Of a DNA stretch of 64,000 nt, positions 9,090-17,180 are shown in pieces. The notes under the pieces are model-generated. The model had not been told where the DNA came from and searched no databases. It saw nothing but the letters and a program-made list of their open reading frames with translations. Source of the stretch: Acidimicrobiia bacterium. GTDB taxonomy: Bacteria > Actinomycetota > Acidimicrobiia > Acidimicrobiales > Acidimicrobilacustridaceae. Both the position numbers and the translations under genes were made by a program. The stretch is taken from contig JAFIEP010000024.1 in NCBI GenBank assembly GCA_020832495.1, positions 62,001 to 126,000 of the forward strand. Reading direction: 5' to 3'. Numbering within the stretch: the stretch's first letter is position 1; every line of letters starts with the position of its first letter.

Positions 9090-9652
9090 TGCGTTGGAGA
9101 GCCGCCAAGGGGATCGACGTGGTGGACACCGCAACGGCGCAGACCGTGGGTTCGCTCGACCATCTGGTGGTGGACCCCACCGAGGCCCGGGTCGTCGCCC
9201 TCGTCTGCGGCGCACGGGTGGTGTCGTGGGACGACGCCAGCGGCATCGGCGCCGATGTGGTCACCGTCGAGCGCGCCGACCTGCTGCGCGAACCCGCCGA
9301 CGACCTCGAACGGGCGGCCGTGGCCGGCACCTCCGAACCGTTGGGCCGTCGTGTCATCAGCGAGGACGGCGTGGCCCTCGGGTCGGTGCTCGACCTCGAG
9401 TTCGACCCCGAGACGGGCACCGTCGAGCGGTTGGTGACCGACCATACCGACGAGCCCGAGGTGGACGGCTCGGCACTGCTCGGCATCGGCTCCTACGCCG
9501 TGGTGGTAGCCAACAACAACAATGGCCAGGCCGCTGACGGCGACCTGTCGGAGCGCACGAAGGCCGACCTCTACGAGATGGCCCGCCACCGGGACGTGCC
9601 CGGCCGGTCGTCGATGACCAAGGCCCAGCTGGTCGATGCCCTCGGTTCGTGA
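9086..9652 (+). CDS. PRC-barrel protein B with C-terminal Rho-N/SAP-like helix pair
   Basis: A 188-aa protein. Residues 1-60 and 80-150 repeat the PRC-barrel pattern of the gene before (DTATAQTVGSLDHLVVDP, then LGRRVISEDGVALGSVLDLEFDP). Residues 155-188 (LSERTKADLYEMARHRDVPGR, then SMTKAQLVDAL) match the short helical Rho-N/SAP-type fold that binds nucleic acid. GTG 9086 overlaps the previous stop and is followed directly by ATG 9089, so either codon may start it. The combination suggests a barrel that docks to a partner and touches RNA or DNA, but this is inference. Confidence 0.75.
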   Translation: MMRWRAAKGIDVVDTATAQTVGSLDHLVVDPTEARVVALVCGARVVSWDDASGIGADVVTVERADLLREPADDLERAAVAGTSEPLGRRVISEDGVALGSVLDLEFDPETGTVERLVTDHTDEPEVDGSALLGIGSYAVVVANNNNGQAADGDLSERTKADLYEMARHRDVPGRSSMTKAQLVDALGS

Positions 9653-9691
9653 GCCAGCTCGGTTCGTGACCCAGGTCAGTTCGTGACCGGG
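9641..9691. repeat. 17-bp tandem repeat, three copies, between convergent stops
   Basis: Three adjoining units at 9641-9657, 9658-9674 and 9675-9691 share the core TTCGTGA with CTCGG before it and CCAG after it in the first two. The stop of the PRC gene lies in unit 1, and the stop of the opposing ABC gene lies in unit 3. It looks like a small duplication at the join of two convergent genes. Confidence 0.75.
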
Positions 9692-11547
9692 CCGGCGAAC
9701 TGCGAGGCGTAGAGCGCAGCGTAGGCGCCGTCGGCCGCCAGGAGCGTGGCGTGGTCGCCCTGTTCCACGATGCGCCCTGCGTCCATGACCAGGATGCGGT
9801 CGGCGTCACGGATGGTGGACAGCCGGTGCGCAATGACGAAGCTGGTCCGGCTGGCCCGCAGCGCAGCGGTGGCTTCGCCGATGAGCATCTCGGTGCGGGT
9901 GTCCACCGAACTGGTGGCCTCGTCGAGGATCAAGATGGTGGGGTTCGACAGGAACGCCCGGGCAATGGTGACGAGTTGCTTCTCGCCCGTCGACAGCGCG
10001 GCACCCTCGTCGGAGACAACGGTGTCGTAGCCGTCGGGCAGGGCGTGCACGAACCGGTCCACGTAGGCGGCTCGGGCGGCCTCTTCCACGGCGGCGTCGT
10101 CGGCGTCGAGGTTGCCGTAGCGGATGTTCTCGCGGATGGTGCCGCCGAACAGCCAGGTGTCCTGCAGCACCATGCCCACCGCGGCGCGCACGTCGTGGCG
10201 GGTCATCTCGGCGGTGTCCACCCCGTCGATGGTGATGCGCCCGCCGTCGAGGTCGTAGAAGCGCAGGATCAGGTTCACGAGCGTCGTCTTGCCGGCCCCG
10301 GTGGGGCCCACGATGGCCACCGTCTGGCCGGGTTCGACCACCAGCGAGAGGTCCTCGATGAGCGGTTGGTCGGGGTGGTAGCGGAACGACACCTCCTCGA
10401 AGGTGACCTTGCCCCGCGGCGGCCCCGGCGGCGCTGCGTTCGCCGGGTCGGGTGGTTCCTCGGGTTCGTCGAGCAGTTCGAACACCCGCTCGGCCGAGGC
10501 CAGACCCGACTGCAGGACGTTCAGCATGGACGCCACCTGGGTGAGTGGTTGGGTGAACTGGCGCGAGTACTGGATGAACGCCTGGATGTCGCCGATGGTC
10601 ATGGCCCCCGACGCCACCCGCAACCCGCCGATGACGGCAATGGCCACGAAGTTCAGGTTGCCGAGCAGCATCATCATCGGCTGCACGGTGCCGGCCAGGA
10701 ACTGGGCCCGGTAGCTGGCCTGGTAGACCTCTTCGTTCTCGGCCACGAAGCGTTCCCGGACTGCCTCGCTCTGGCCGAACACCTGCACGAGCGAGTGGCC
10801 GCCGATGGCTTCTTCCACCTGGGCGTTCAACGCGCCGGTGTGGGTCCACTGCGCAATGAACCGCCCCTTGGCCCGACCGATCACGGTGCGCACGATGAAG
10901 ATCGACGCCGGCACGGTGAACAGTCCGATGAGGGCCAGCGGCGGCGAGATGACGAACATCATCACCAGCACACCGACGATGGTGAGGGTCGACTGCAACA
11001 GTTGGCTGAGCGACTGCTGCAGGCTCTGGGCCACGTTGTCGATGTCGTTGGTGACCCGACTCAACAGCTCGCCGCGAGGGGTCTGATCGACGTAGGGCAG
11101 CGACAGGCGGTGGATCTTCTCCTGCACGGCGGAACGCAGCCGGCGCATGGTGCGCTGCACGACGCCGGCCAGCAGCCAACCCTGCAACAGCGACAGGCTC
11201 ACCGAGGCGCCGTAGACACCGAGCGCCAACAACAGAATGGCGCGCAGCCGGTCGAAGTCCACGCCGTCGGTGCCGAGGGCCCCGTCCACCACCACGTCGG
11301 TGGCCCGGCCCAACAGCAGCGGTCCGGTCACGGCCAGGGCCACGCTGGCGATGGTGGCCACCACCACCACGAGCGCCACCCACCGTTCGGGTCCCATGGT
11401 GGCCAGCAGCCGTCGGGTGGCACCGCGCAGGTCCTTCACCGGCTCGGCGGGCATGCCGGCTGCACCCATGCGGCCACCCAGGGCGCCGCGAGGCTCATCC
11501 AGGCGCCGCACGGGCGGATCGGCGGGAGCCTGCTCGGTGTCGCTCAC
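9676..11547 (-). CDS. ABC exporter half-transporter, subunit with the catalytic Walker B glutamate
   Basis: A 623-aa type IV ABC exporter half: six membrane segments (about residues 55-330), then the ATPase. Walker A is GPTGAGKTTL, Walker B is ILILDEATSSVD with the catalytic Glu, and the switch His is intact in IAHRLSTI. The signature is unusual, LSTGEKQ instead of LSGGQ. GTG 11547 overlaps the stop of the upstream half-transporter, and the pair is therefore read as a heterodimer of the TM287/288 or LmrCD kind that expels drugs or lipids. An alternative start about 18 codons upstream lies inside the neighbour and is less likely. It ends facing the PRC operon. Confidence 0.9.
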   Translation of the reverse strand: MSDTEQAPADPPVRRLDEPRGALGGRMGAAGMPAEPVKDLRGATRRLLATMGPERWVALVVVVATIASVALAVTGPLLLGRATDVVVDGALGTDGVDFDRLRAILLLALGVYGASVSLSLLQGWLLAGVVQRTMRRLRSAVQEKIHRLSLPYVDQTPRGELLSRVTNDIDNVAQSLQQSLSQLLQSTLTIVGVLVMMFVISPPLALIGLFTVPASIFIVRTVIGRAKGRFIAQWTHTGALNAQVEEAIGGHSLVQVFGQSEAVRERFVAENEEVYQASYRAQFLAGTVQPMMMLLGNLNFVAIAVIGGLRVASGAMTIGDIQAFIQYSRQFTQPLTQVASMLNVLQSGLASAERVFELLDEPEEPPDPANAAPPGPPRGKVTFEEVSFRYHPDQPLIEDLSLVVEPGQTVAIVGPTGAGKTTLVNLILRFYDLDGGRITIDGVDTAEMTRHDVRAAVGMVLQDTWLFGGTIRENIRYGNLDADDAAVEEAARAAYVDRFVHALPDGYDTVVSDEGAALSTGEKQLVTIARAFLSNPTILILDEATSSVDTRTEMLIGEATAALRASRTSFVIAHRLSTIRDADRILVMDAGRIVEQGDHATLLAADGAYAALYASQFAGPVTN

Positions 11548-13277
11548 GTCGCCCCCGCCCCGCGCAGCTGCGAATCCACGATCTCGGCGTAGGTGGGACA
11601 CGTCTCGAGCAGTTCACCGTGGGTGCCGAGGCCCACGGTGCGGCCTTCTTCGAGCACCAGGATCTGGTCGGCCGCCATGATCGACGACACCCGCTGGGCC
11701 ACCACCACCACGGCTGCGTCGGTGATGTGGTTGGCCAGCGCAGCACGTAGCCGGGCGTCGGTGGTGACGTCGAGCGCCGAGAACGAGTCGTCGAAGATGA
11801 GCACCGGTGGCCGACGCACGATGGCGCGGGCGATGGCCAACCGTTGCCGCTGCCCGCCCGACACGTTGGTGCCGCCCTGGCGGATGGGGGCGTCGAGGCC
11901 CTCGGGCATGGCGGCCACGAAGTCGGCAGCCTGGGCCACCTCGAGCGCCTCCCACAGGTCGCCCTCGGTGGCGTCGGGTGCGCCGAAGGCCAGGTTGGAC
12001 CGCACCGTGCCGGTGAACAGGAACGGCTTCTGGGGCACGTAGCCGATGTGTCCCCACAACACCTCCGGTTCGAGGTCCGCCACGTCCACCCCGCCGACCG
12101 TCACCGAGCCGCCGGTGGCGTCGTAGAGCCGAGGGATGAGCTGCACGAGCGTGGTCTTGCCCGACCCGGTGCTGCCGATGATCGCTGTGGTGGTGCCGGG
12201 TCGGGCCACCAGGTCGACGTCGCACACCACCGGTTCCTCGGCGCGGGGATAGCGGAAGCTCACCTGACGCAGTTCCACGCCCAGGCGTTCGTCGAGTTCG
12301 GTGATCGGTTCCGCGGCGCGCACCACCGACGACTCGGTGGCCAGCACCTCGCCGATCCGCTCGGCGGCCACGGAGGCCCGGGGGGCCATCACCGCCATGA
12401 AGGTGGCCATCATCACGGCGATGAGGATCTGCACCAGGTAGGTGAGGAACGCAATGAGCGCGCCCACCTGCAACTCGCCGGCGTCGATGCGGCCGGCGCC
12501 GAACCAGATGACCACCACGCTCGACAGTTGCAGCACGGCCATGACGATGGGGAACAGGAAGGCCTGCAGGTGCCCGGCGCGCAGGGCGGTGTCGGTGAGG
12601 TCGTCGTTGACCCGGTCGAAGCGGGCCCGCTCGGCCGGTTCGCGCACGAAGGCCCGCACCACCCGGATGCCGGTGAGTTGTTCACGCAGTACCGCGTTGA
12701 CGGCGTCGATGCGTTCCTGCATGCGGCGGAACTGCGGCACCATGAGCACCACCACCACTCCCACCGCCCCGGCGAGTACCGGCACCGCAATGGCCAACAC
12801 CCACGACAGTCCGGCGTCCTGGCGCACTGCCATGATCACCCCACCGATGCCGGTGATGGGGGCGGCGATGAGCAGCGTGGCCGACATGAACACGAACATC
12901 TGCACTTGTTGCACGTCGTTGGTGGTGCGGGTGATGAGCGAGGGGGCACCCAACTCGTCGATCTCGCGGGCCGAGAACCCTGAGATGCGACCGAACAGCG
13001 CACTGCGGGTGTCGCGACCGAGGCCCATGGCTACCCGTGCCCCGAACCATACCGCCGCGATGTTGGCCACCACCCCGGCGAAGGCCACCACCAGCATGAC
13101 CGAGCCCATCGACCAGATGACCCCCTGGTCCCCGGCGATGACGCCGCGGTCGATGACCTCGGCGGCCAGGCTGGGCAGGGTGAGCGTGGCCATGGCCTGC
13201 GCCGTCTGCAGCACCAGGACCGCAACGAGGAGCCCACGGGCAGGGCGCAGTTGGGTTCGTAGGAGGTGCAGCAGCAT
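11544..13277 (-). CDS. ABC exporter half-transporter, subunit with the degenerate site
   Basis: A 577-aa half-transporter, first gene of a two-gene exporter operon. Six membrane segments precede the ATPase, with Walker A GSTGSGKTTL and a canonical signature VSGGQRQRLA. Walker B is VLIFDDSFSALD, where Asp497 stands in the catalytic Glu position, and the switch residue is Gln528 (VVAQRVSS) rather than His. Together with the odd LSTGEKQ signature of its partner, these changes put all degenerate elements into one composite ATP site. This is the known layout of asymmetric heterodimeric exporters. ATG 13277 has GGGGGA a few bases upstream. Substrate unknown. Confidence 0.9.
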   Translation of the reverse strand: MLLHLLRTQLRPARGLLVAVLVLQTAQAMATLTLPSLAAEVIDRGVIAGDQGVIWSMGSVMLVVAFAGVVANIAAVWFGARVAMGLGRDTRSALFGRISGFSAREIDELGAPSLITRTTNDVQQVQMFVFMSATLLIAAPITGIGGVIMAVRQDAGLSWVLAIAVPVLAGAVGVVVVLMVPQFRRMQERIDAVNAVLREQLTGIRVVRAFVREPAERARFDRVNDDLTDTALRAGHLQAFLFPIVMAVLQLSSVVVIWFGAGRIDAGELQVGALIAFLTYLVQILIAVMMATFMAVMAPRASVAAERIGEVLATESSVVRAAEPITELDERLGVELRQVSFRYPRAEEPVVCDVDLVARPGTTTAIIGSTGSGKTTLVQLIPRLYDATGGSVTVGGVDVADLEPEVLWGHIGYVPQKPFLFTGTVRSNLAFGAPDATEGDLWEALEVAQAADFVAAMPEGLDAPIRQGGTNVSGGQRQRLAIARAIVRRPPVLIFDDSFSALDVTTDARLRAALANHITDAAVVVVAQRVSSIMAADQILVLEEGRTVGLGTHGELLETCPTYAEIVDSQLRGAGAT

Positions 13278-13407
13278 CGGTCCCCCGAGACGATGTGGAC
13301 CGGTTCACGCTACGCCCCGCGCCCGCAGGTCATGACATTCGGTGTGCAACTTCCTGAGCAGGCGCTCACCCAGCAGACTCCCCACGCCACAATGGGTGGG
13401 ATCCCCC

Positions 13408-14571
13408 ATGGGCGGCGGCGGTGCGGTCAGCCACAGTAACGGGGTGCACCTACCGCCGAACCCCAGCCCACCGAACCCCAGCCCGCCGAACCCCAGCCCG
13501 CCGCACCCCGGCCAGAGTGGCGCTGATCGCCGGAGAACCGCGGTGCGCCTGGGAGTGGTCTTCGCCGCCGCCACCGTCGGCGCCGCTGCGTTGGGGCTCG
13601 CCGCGGGAACGGCCACCTACGCCACGCTCGACCCCGGCTCGCAGGCCGAAGGATTCGAGAGCCTCGGGGCGGCGCTCGTGGGTTTCGCCGCCGGCTTCCT
13701 CGTGGCCACGGCGACGTTCGTGGCCACAACGGTGATCGGTGTCCGCTGGGCGCTGCCACCCGGGTGGCGGCTGCGTCCTGCGCTGGTCATGCTCGCTGCT
13801 GTGCCGATCGGCGTGGGTGTGTGGATCGAGGCGGAGCGGTGGGCAGCCGCCGCCGGCATCGGGTGGATCGGGCTCGTGGGCCTGGTGGCGGCTGTGGCCG
13901 GCGCCGCAGCGCTCGTCGGCGCCACCGCCGGCGTGCTGCGATGGCCTCGGGCGGGTCTCGTCCTGGCCGCCGCCGCCGGTGTGCTGGTCGCCGGCTACGT
14001 GGTGGCCGAGGTGCAAGGACCACGCGTTGCCCACCAGCGTGCCATCGAGCGTTACGAGCGGGCCGACGCCCCGCTGGCGTTGTGGCGAGGTCGCCAGGCG
14101 GAAGGGCCGGTGCCTGGCTGGTTGGTCAACTACTTCCCATGGCCGAGGGACGGCACGGCGGCCATTGCCTACCGGATGCCGGGTCCGAACGATCCGGGTC
14201 GGACGGTGTCGTTCACCCTCACCATGGAGCGCTCACCAGAACTGCAGCGGTGCGAGGACCCCGCCACCCGCCACGCTCCGTGCCTGCGGGTGGGCAGCCG
14301 GCGCGACGGCGACCCGATGTGGGGGAATCCCACCAACAGCCCGTCGTCCGACCTGCCGCTGAACCTGCGCCCCGACCTCGACGACCCTCCCCCGGCACGT
14401 TCGGGCAGCGCGGTGTCGGCCGTGTGGGTCGACGTGCCCGACGGGCGCTGGACCCTCCACAGCATCGGCCCGCTCCCGCTCGAGATGTCCGACGTCGTTG
14501 ACTTCCTCGAGGAACTCCGCCCCGTCGACGTCGAGACGTTCGTCAGCGCCCACGACGAGTGGTACCCGTGA
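13408..14571 (+). CDS. Membrane protein with Pro-rich N-terminal repeat
   Basis: About 387 aa from ATG 13408, which has GGTGGGA upstream; GTG 13444 is an alternative. The N-terminus contains PPNPS repeats from a 15-bp tandem repeat, then four to five hydrophobic segments (about residues 45-210). A soluble C-terminal domain of about 170 residues follows with WLVNYFPWP, two cysteines (QRCEDP and APCLRV) and VWVDVPDGRWTL. I do not recognise a family. The C-terminal domain probably lies outside the membrane, where the cysteines could pair. It is divergent from the ABC exporter with a 130-base gap that should hold promoters for both. Confidence 0.55.
   Translation: MGGGGAVSHSNGVHLPPNPSPPNPSPPNPSPPHPGQSGADRRRTAVRLGVVFAAATVGAAALGLAAGTATYATLDPGSQAEGFESLGAALVGFAAGFLVATATFVATTVIGVRWALPPGWRLRPALVMLAAVPIGVGVWIEAERWAAAAGIGWIGLVGLVAAVAGAAALVGATAGVLRWPRAGLVLAAAAGVLVAGYVVAEVQGPRVAHQRAIERYERADAPLALWRGRQAEGPVPGWLVNYFPWPRDGTAAIAYRMPGPNDPGRTVSFTLTMERSPELQRCEDPATRHAPCLRVGSRRDGDPMWGNPTNSPSSDLPLNLRPDLDDPPPARSGSAVSAVWVDVPDGRWTLHSIGPLPLEMSDVVDFLEELRPVDVETFVSAHDEWYP
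13456..13515 (+). repeat. 15-bp coding tandem repeat (PPNPS)
   Basis: Units at 13456-13470, 13471-13485 and 13486-13500 read CCGAACCCCAGCCCG with one base changed in the first; a fourth unit to 13515 is degenerate. Being a multiple of three, copy change would lengthen or shorten the Pro-rich N-terminus of the membrane protein without a frameshift. Confidence 0.85.
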
Positions 14572-14604
14572 GGTGATCGACCCAGGCGACCTCAGCGGCT
14601 GATC

Positions 14605-15396
14605 TCAGCGGCCGGTGAAACGACCCTGGCGTCGCTCGATGAACGACGCCACCCCTTCGGCGAAGTCCTCGGTGGCAGCCAGGCGCCGCTGCATCGGCCC
14701 GAATTCGGCAATTGCCGCCGCCTCCCCGTCATCGACAGCCAGCCGGGCGTTGGCCTTGGTGGCCTCCACCGCCAACGGGGCGCACGCAGCGATCTCCCGA
14801 GCCAACTCGAGGGCCCGGTCGGCTTGGGTGCCGACGGGCACCACCTCCTGGCAGATGCCCACCCGGTGCGCCTCGTGGGCGTCGAACTCGTCACCTCGCA
14901 GCAAGTGGTACATGGCGTTGCCCCACCCGCCTCGCTCCACGAAGCGGAAGGTGGCCCCGCCCAGCGCGGCCAGGCCCCGCTTCGGTTCGAGCTGGGAGAA
15001 GCGGGCGTCCTCGGACGCCACCACGATGTCGGCGGCCAACGCCATCTCGATGCCGGCCGTGTAGGTGATGCCCTGCACGGCCACCACCAGCGGCGCCCGT
15101 AGCCGGCGACGCAACCCGAACGGGTCGACCAGACCGTCGGGCATGGCGAAGCCGTCCGCGTCCTCGGCGAAGAACAGCGGCATGTCCAACCCGCCGGTGG
15201 TGTGGTCGCCCGCGAAGCGCAGGACCCCCACCCACAGCTCGGGATCGTCGTCGAGGCGGGTGAGGGCCTCGGACAGTTCCCGGAACAGCTTGGGGGTGCA
15301 GGCGTTGCGCTTCTCGTGTCGGTCGAAGGTCATCTCCCAGATGTGGTCGTCGACCACCCGGGTGAGCACCTGACCGTGGGGGTGTCGCTCGCTCAT
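14605..15396 (-). CDS. Enoyl-CoA hydratase/isomerase (crotonase family)
   Basis: A 263-aa crotonase-fold protein, the standard length. The two oxyanion-hole segments are visible: GGLDMPLFFAEDADGF near residue 73, and the TAGIEMALAADIVVA block near residue 121. The sequence ARFSQLEPKRGLAALGGA follows, where hydratases carry an acidic catalytic residue. These enzymes hydrate or rearrange acyl-CoA double bonds in fatty-acid breakdown and related pathways. Whether this one is a true hydratase is open: the usual GGG-type glycine in the second block is TAGIEMA. The start is ATG 15396. Only 11 bases separate it from the lipocalin-like gene upstream, so the two are likely co-transcribed. Confidence 0.85.
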   Translation of the reverse strand: MSERHPHGQVLTRVVDDHIWEMTFDRHEKRNACTPKLFRELSEALTRLDDDPELWVGVLRFAGDHTTGGLDMPLFFAEDADGFAMPDGLVDPFGLRRRLRAPLVVAVQGITYTAGIEMALAADIVVASEDARFSQLEPKRGLAALGGATFRFVERGGWGNAMYHLLRGDEFDAHEAHRVGICQEVVPVGTQADRALELAREIAACAPLAVEATKANARLAVDDGEAAAIAEFGPMQRRLAATEDFAEGVASFIERRQGRFTGR

Positions 15397-15407
15397 GGCC
15401 CGAGCCC

Positions 15408-17072
15408 TCAGCTGGCCTTCGGGTCGTGGAAGAACTCGAGCCCTTTGGCCTCGCCCATCACCTCGCCGAGCTGGTGGCGGTGGGCCACCACGTAGAGGGC
15501 GTTCCAGGTCTTGGCCGCCAGCGACGGCGGCTTGGTGCCCACCCGTTCGATCCACTCGTCGGTGGTGGGCAGACCGGCGAGGCGCACCATGTTGTCGATC
15601 GTCTCGGCGTAGTGCACCGACTCGGCGAAGCCTCGCCCGACGTCGGTGCCGTCGGGGTCGGCGAGCACCACCGCCCCTTCGCAGATCTGGGCGCCGTTGG
15701 CGAAGAACGCCGACTGGCCACCGTCGACGATCGGCGTCATGGTGAACTCCCGGATGTCCTCGGGCAGGTCGTCGAAGGTGAAGTGGAAGTGATCGGGGTG
15801 CCACACACCCGTTGCCGGATAACGCTCGGGGTCGGGTGAGCGTTCCACCTTCACCCAGCGGTCCACCTCGAGCAGACCCCAGGCCATGCGGGTGGAGCGG
15901 TCGGTGTCCATGTAGGTGCCGGCCACCCGCACCGCCATGGTGCCCGGCGGTTCGTCACCGCTCTGGTCGTAGAAGGCCGACATCTCGTTGGTGTGTGGCG
16001 AGAAGCAGGTGATCTGGCGGTCGCCCACGAAGTGACACATGAACCAGTCCCAGCCGACCGGCACCGGATCGCTCGTGCCCGACGCCGCACGCATGACCGT
16101 CGAATGGCAGTTGCCGTTGAGATAGCCCCACTGGTGGTCGAACCAGAAGGCGCCGCGAGCGAGGTCCACCTTGTTGTCACCGATCCGCAGCCACGAGGTG
16201 GCCGGGTCGATCTGCATGTTGGGGATCGAGTAGTAGAGCGTGCCCATGCCGTCGACCGAGGGCATGGCCCCGTGGTCGCCCTGGGCCAGGTACTCCTTGC
16301 CGGAGGTGAAGGTGACGTCGATGGCCAGCTCGGTGGGCTCCTCCGCGCTGCGGTCGAGACCCCACATCTGCAGCCGCAACGGGAACAGTTCGCCGGCACG
16401 CGACGACACCATCGAGTTCCTCCCCAACCGCAGCGAGAACGGGTCATCGGTGGCCGAGATCAGCCCGCTGGTGCCGGCCACCACCACCGGGGCGGCCTGG
16501 AGGTGGTCGCCACCGCGGCGGCTCACGGCGAACTGCATCTCGATGGCTTGGTTCTCGATGGGGGTGAGCCCCAGTTCGGCGGCGATCGCCGGGGGGAAGA
16601 CGGCGTCACCGAAGAACATGATCTCGACGCCGTACTCCTCGCCGTCGGTGTCCCAGCAGCTCCCCACGAAGAAATGCCACCCCACCTGGCTGTCGACCTT
16701 CAGGGCGTGGTCGCGCGGAAACTCGAGCACCACCGGGTTGGGCACCGGTTCGTAGCCCTCGTTGGCGTTGCGGTCCAACAGGTTGCGCAGCACGTAGAGC
16801 TGCAACGGGTTGAGCTCGTCCACCTCGTCGAGCAGTGCACGGTAGAGGTCGGACCGGTCGACGGTGTGCGACGGCCGCGACTCGAGCAGGTGCTCGAGGA
16901 AGCGACGCATGCGCTCACCATGGGCGGCCGCGCTGTTGCGTGGGCTGGCGAGCGTGGCGGCCAGGTCGTCAGGGATGGTGTCGGGATCCAGTTCGCGCTG
17001 CCACAACATGGCGGCCACGTCCTGCGTGGTTGCCTCGTCCAGTCCGCCCCAGCCCTCGTCGTTGCCGCCCAT
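15408..17072 (-). CDS. CrtC/AttH-like lipocalin-domain protein
   Basis: A 554-aa protein starting at ATG 17072 with GAGGAGA upstream. Features resembling the CrtC (hydroxyneurosporene synthase)/AttH lipocalin family are YGVEIMFFGDAVFPP early on, SWLRIGDNKVDLARGAFWFDHQWG-type text near the middle, GWDWFMCHF, and a late TGVWHPDHFHF. In carotenoid-making bacteria this fold hydrates a polyene; most members are uncharacterised. Here the neighbour is a crotonase, and no carotenoid genes are visible. No signal peptide or membrane helix is present, so it is probably cytosolic. The N-terminal 170 residues are helical, charged and unassigned. Function should be left open. Confidence 0.65.
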   Translation of the reverse strand: MGGNDEGWGGLDEATTQDVAAMLWQRELDPDTIPDDLAATLASPRNSAAAHGERMRRFLEHLLESRPSHTVDRSDLYRALLDEVDELNPLQLYVLRNLLDRNANEGYEPVPNPVVLEFPRDHALKVDSQVGWHFFVGSCWDTDGEEYGVEIMFFGDAVFPPAIAAELGLTPIENQAIEMQFAVSRRGGDHLQAAPVVVAGTSGLISATDDPFSLRLGRNSMVSSRAGELFPLRLQMWGLDRSAEEPTELAIDVTFTSGKEYLAQGDHGAMPSVDGMGTLYYSIPNMQIDPATSWLRIGDNKVDLARGAFWFDHQWGYLNGNCHSTVMRAASGTSDPVPVGWDWFMCHFVGDRQITCFSPHTNEMSAFYDQSGDEPPGTMAVRVAGTYMDTDRSTRMAWGLLEVDRWVKVERSPDPERYPATGVWHPDHFHFTFDDLPEDIREFTMTPIVDGGQSAFFANGAQICEGAVVLADPDGTDVGRGFAESVHYAETIDNMVRLAGLPTTDEWIERVGTKPPSLAAKTWNALYVVAHRHQLGEVMGEAKGLEFFHDPKAS

Positions 17073-17134
17073 GCTGTCTCCTCGGTCGATGTGCAGCGCA
17101 GCGTACTGCGGAGCGTCTGGCCGGGTGACGGGCC

Positions 17135-17166
17135 GGGCACGCGGGCACGCGGGCACGCGGGCACGC
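17135..17166. repeat. 8-bp perfect tandem repeat, four copies
   Basis: GGGCACGC is repeated four times without a mismatch (17135-17142, 17143-17150, 17151-17158, 17159-17166). It lies in the gap between divergent genes and ends two bases before a CAGACT hexamer that is the likely -10 of the gene starting at 17181, so it occupies the spacer and -35 zone. Confidence 0.9.
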
Positions 17167-17168
17167 GG

Positions 17169-17174
17169 CAGACT
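17169..17174 (+). promoter_or_regulatory. -10 element of a leaderless promoter
   Basis: CAGACT lies six bases before ATG 17181, the same geometry (hexamer-N6-start) found at several other genes here. No Shine-Dalgarno is visible, which agrees with leaderless transcription starting at the ATG. The hexamer is off the TAnnnT consensus at position 1. Confidence 0.45.
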
Positions 17175-17180
17175 CTGACC

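Noticed and set aside
9751-11592. 613-codon + strand frame opposite the ABC exporter
   Set aside because: Composition and lack of motifs mark it as a shadow; the minus strand encodes full ABC motifs.
14570-14605. Terminator between the membrane protein and crotonase genes
   Set aside because: GAGGT/ACCTC and GCTGA/TCAGC pairs are only five bases with poor loops; not strong enough to annotate.
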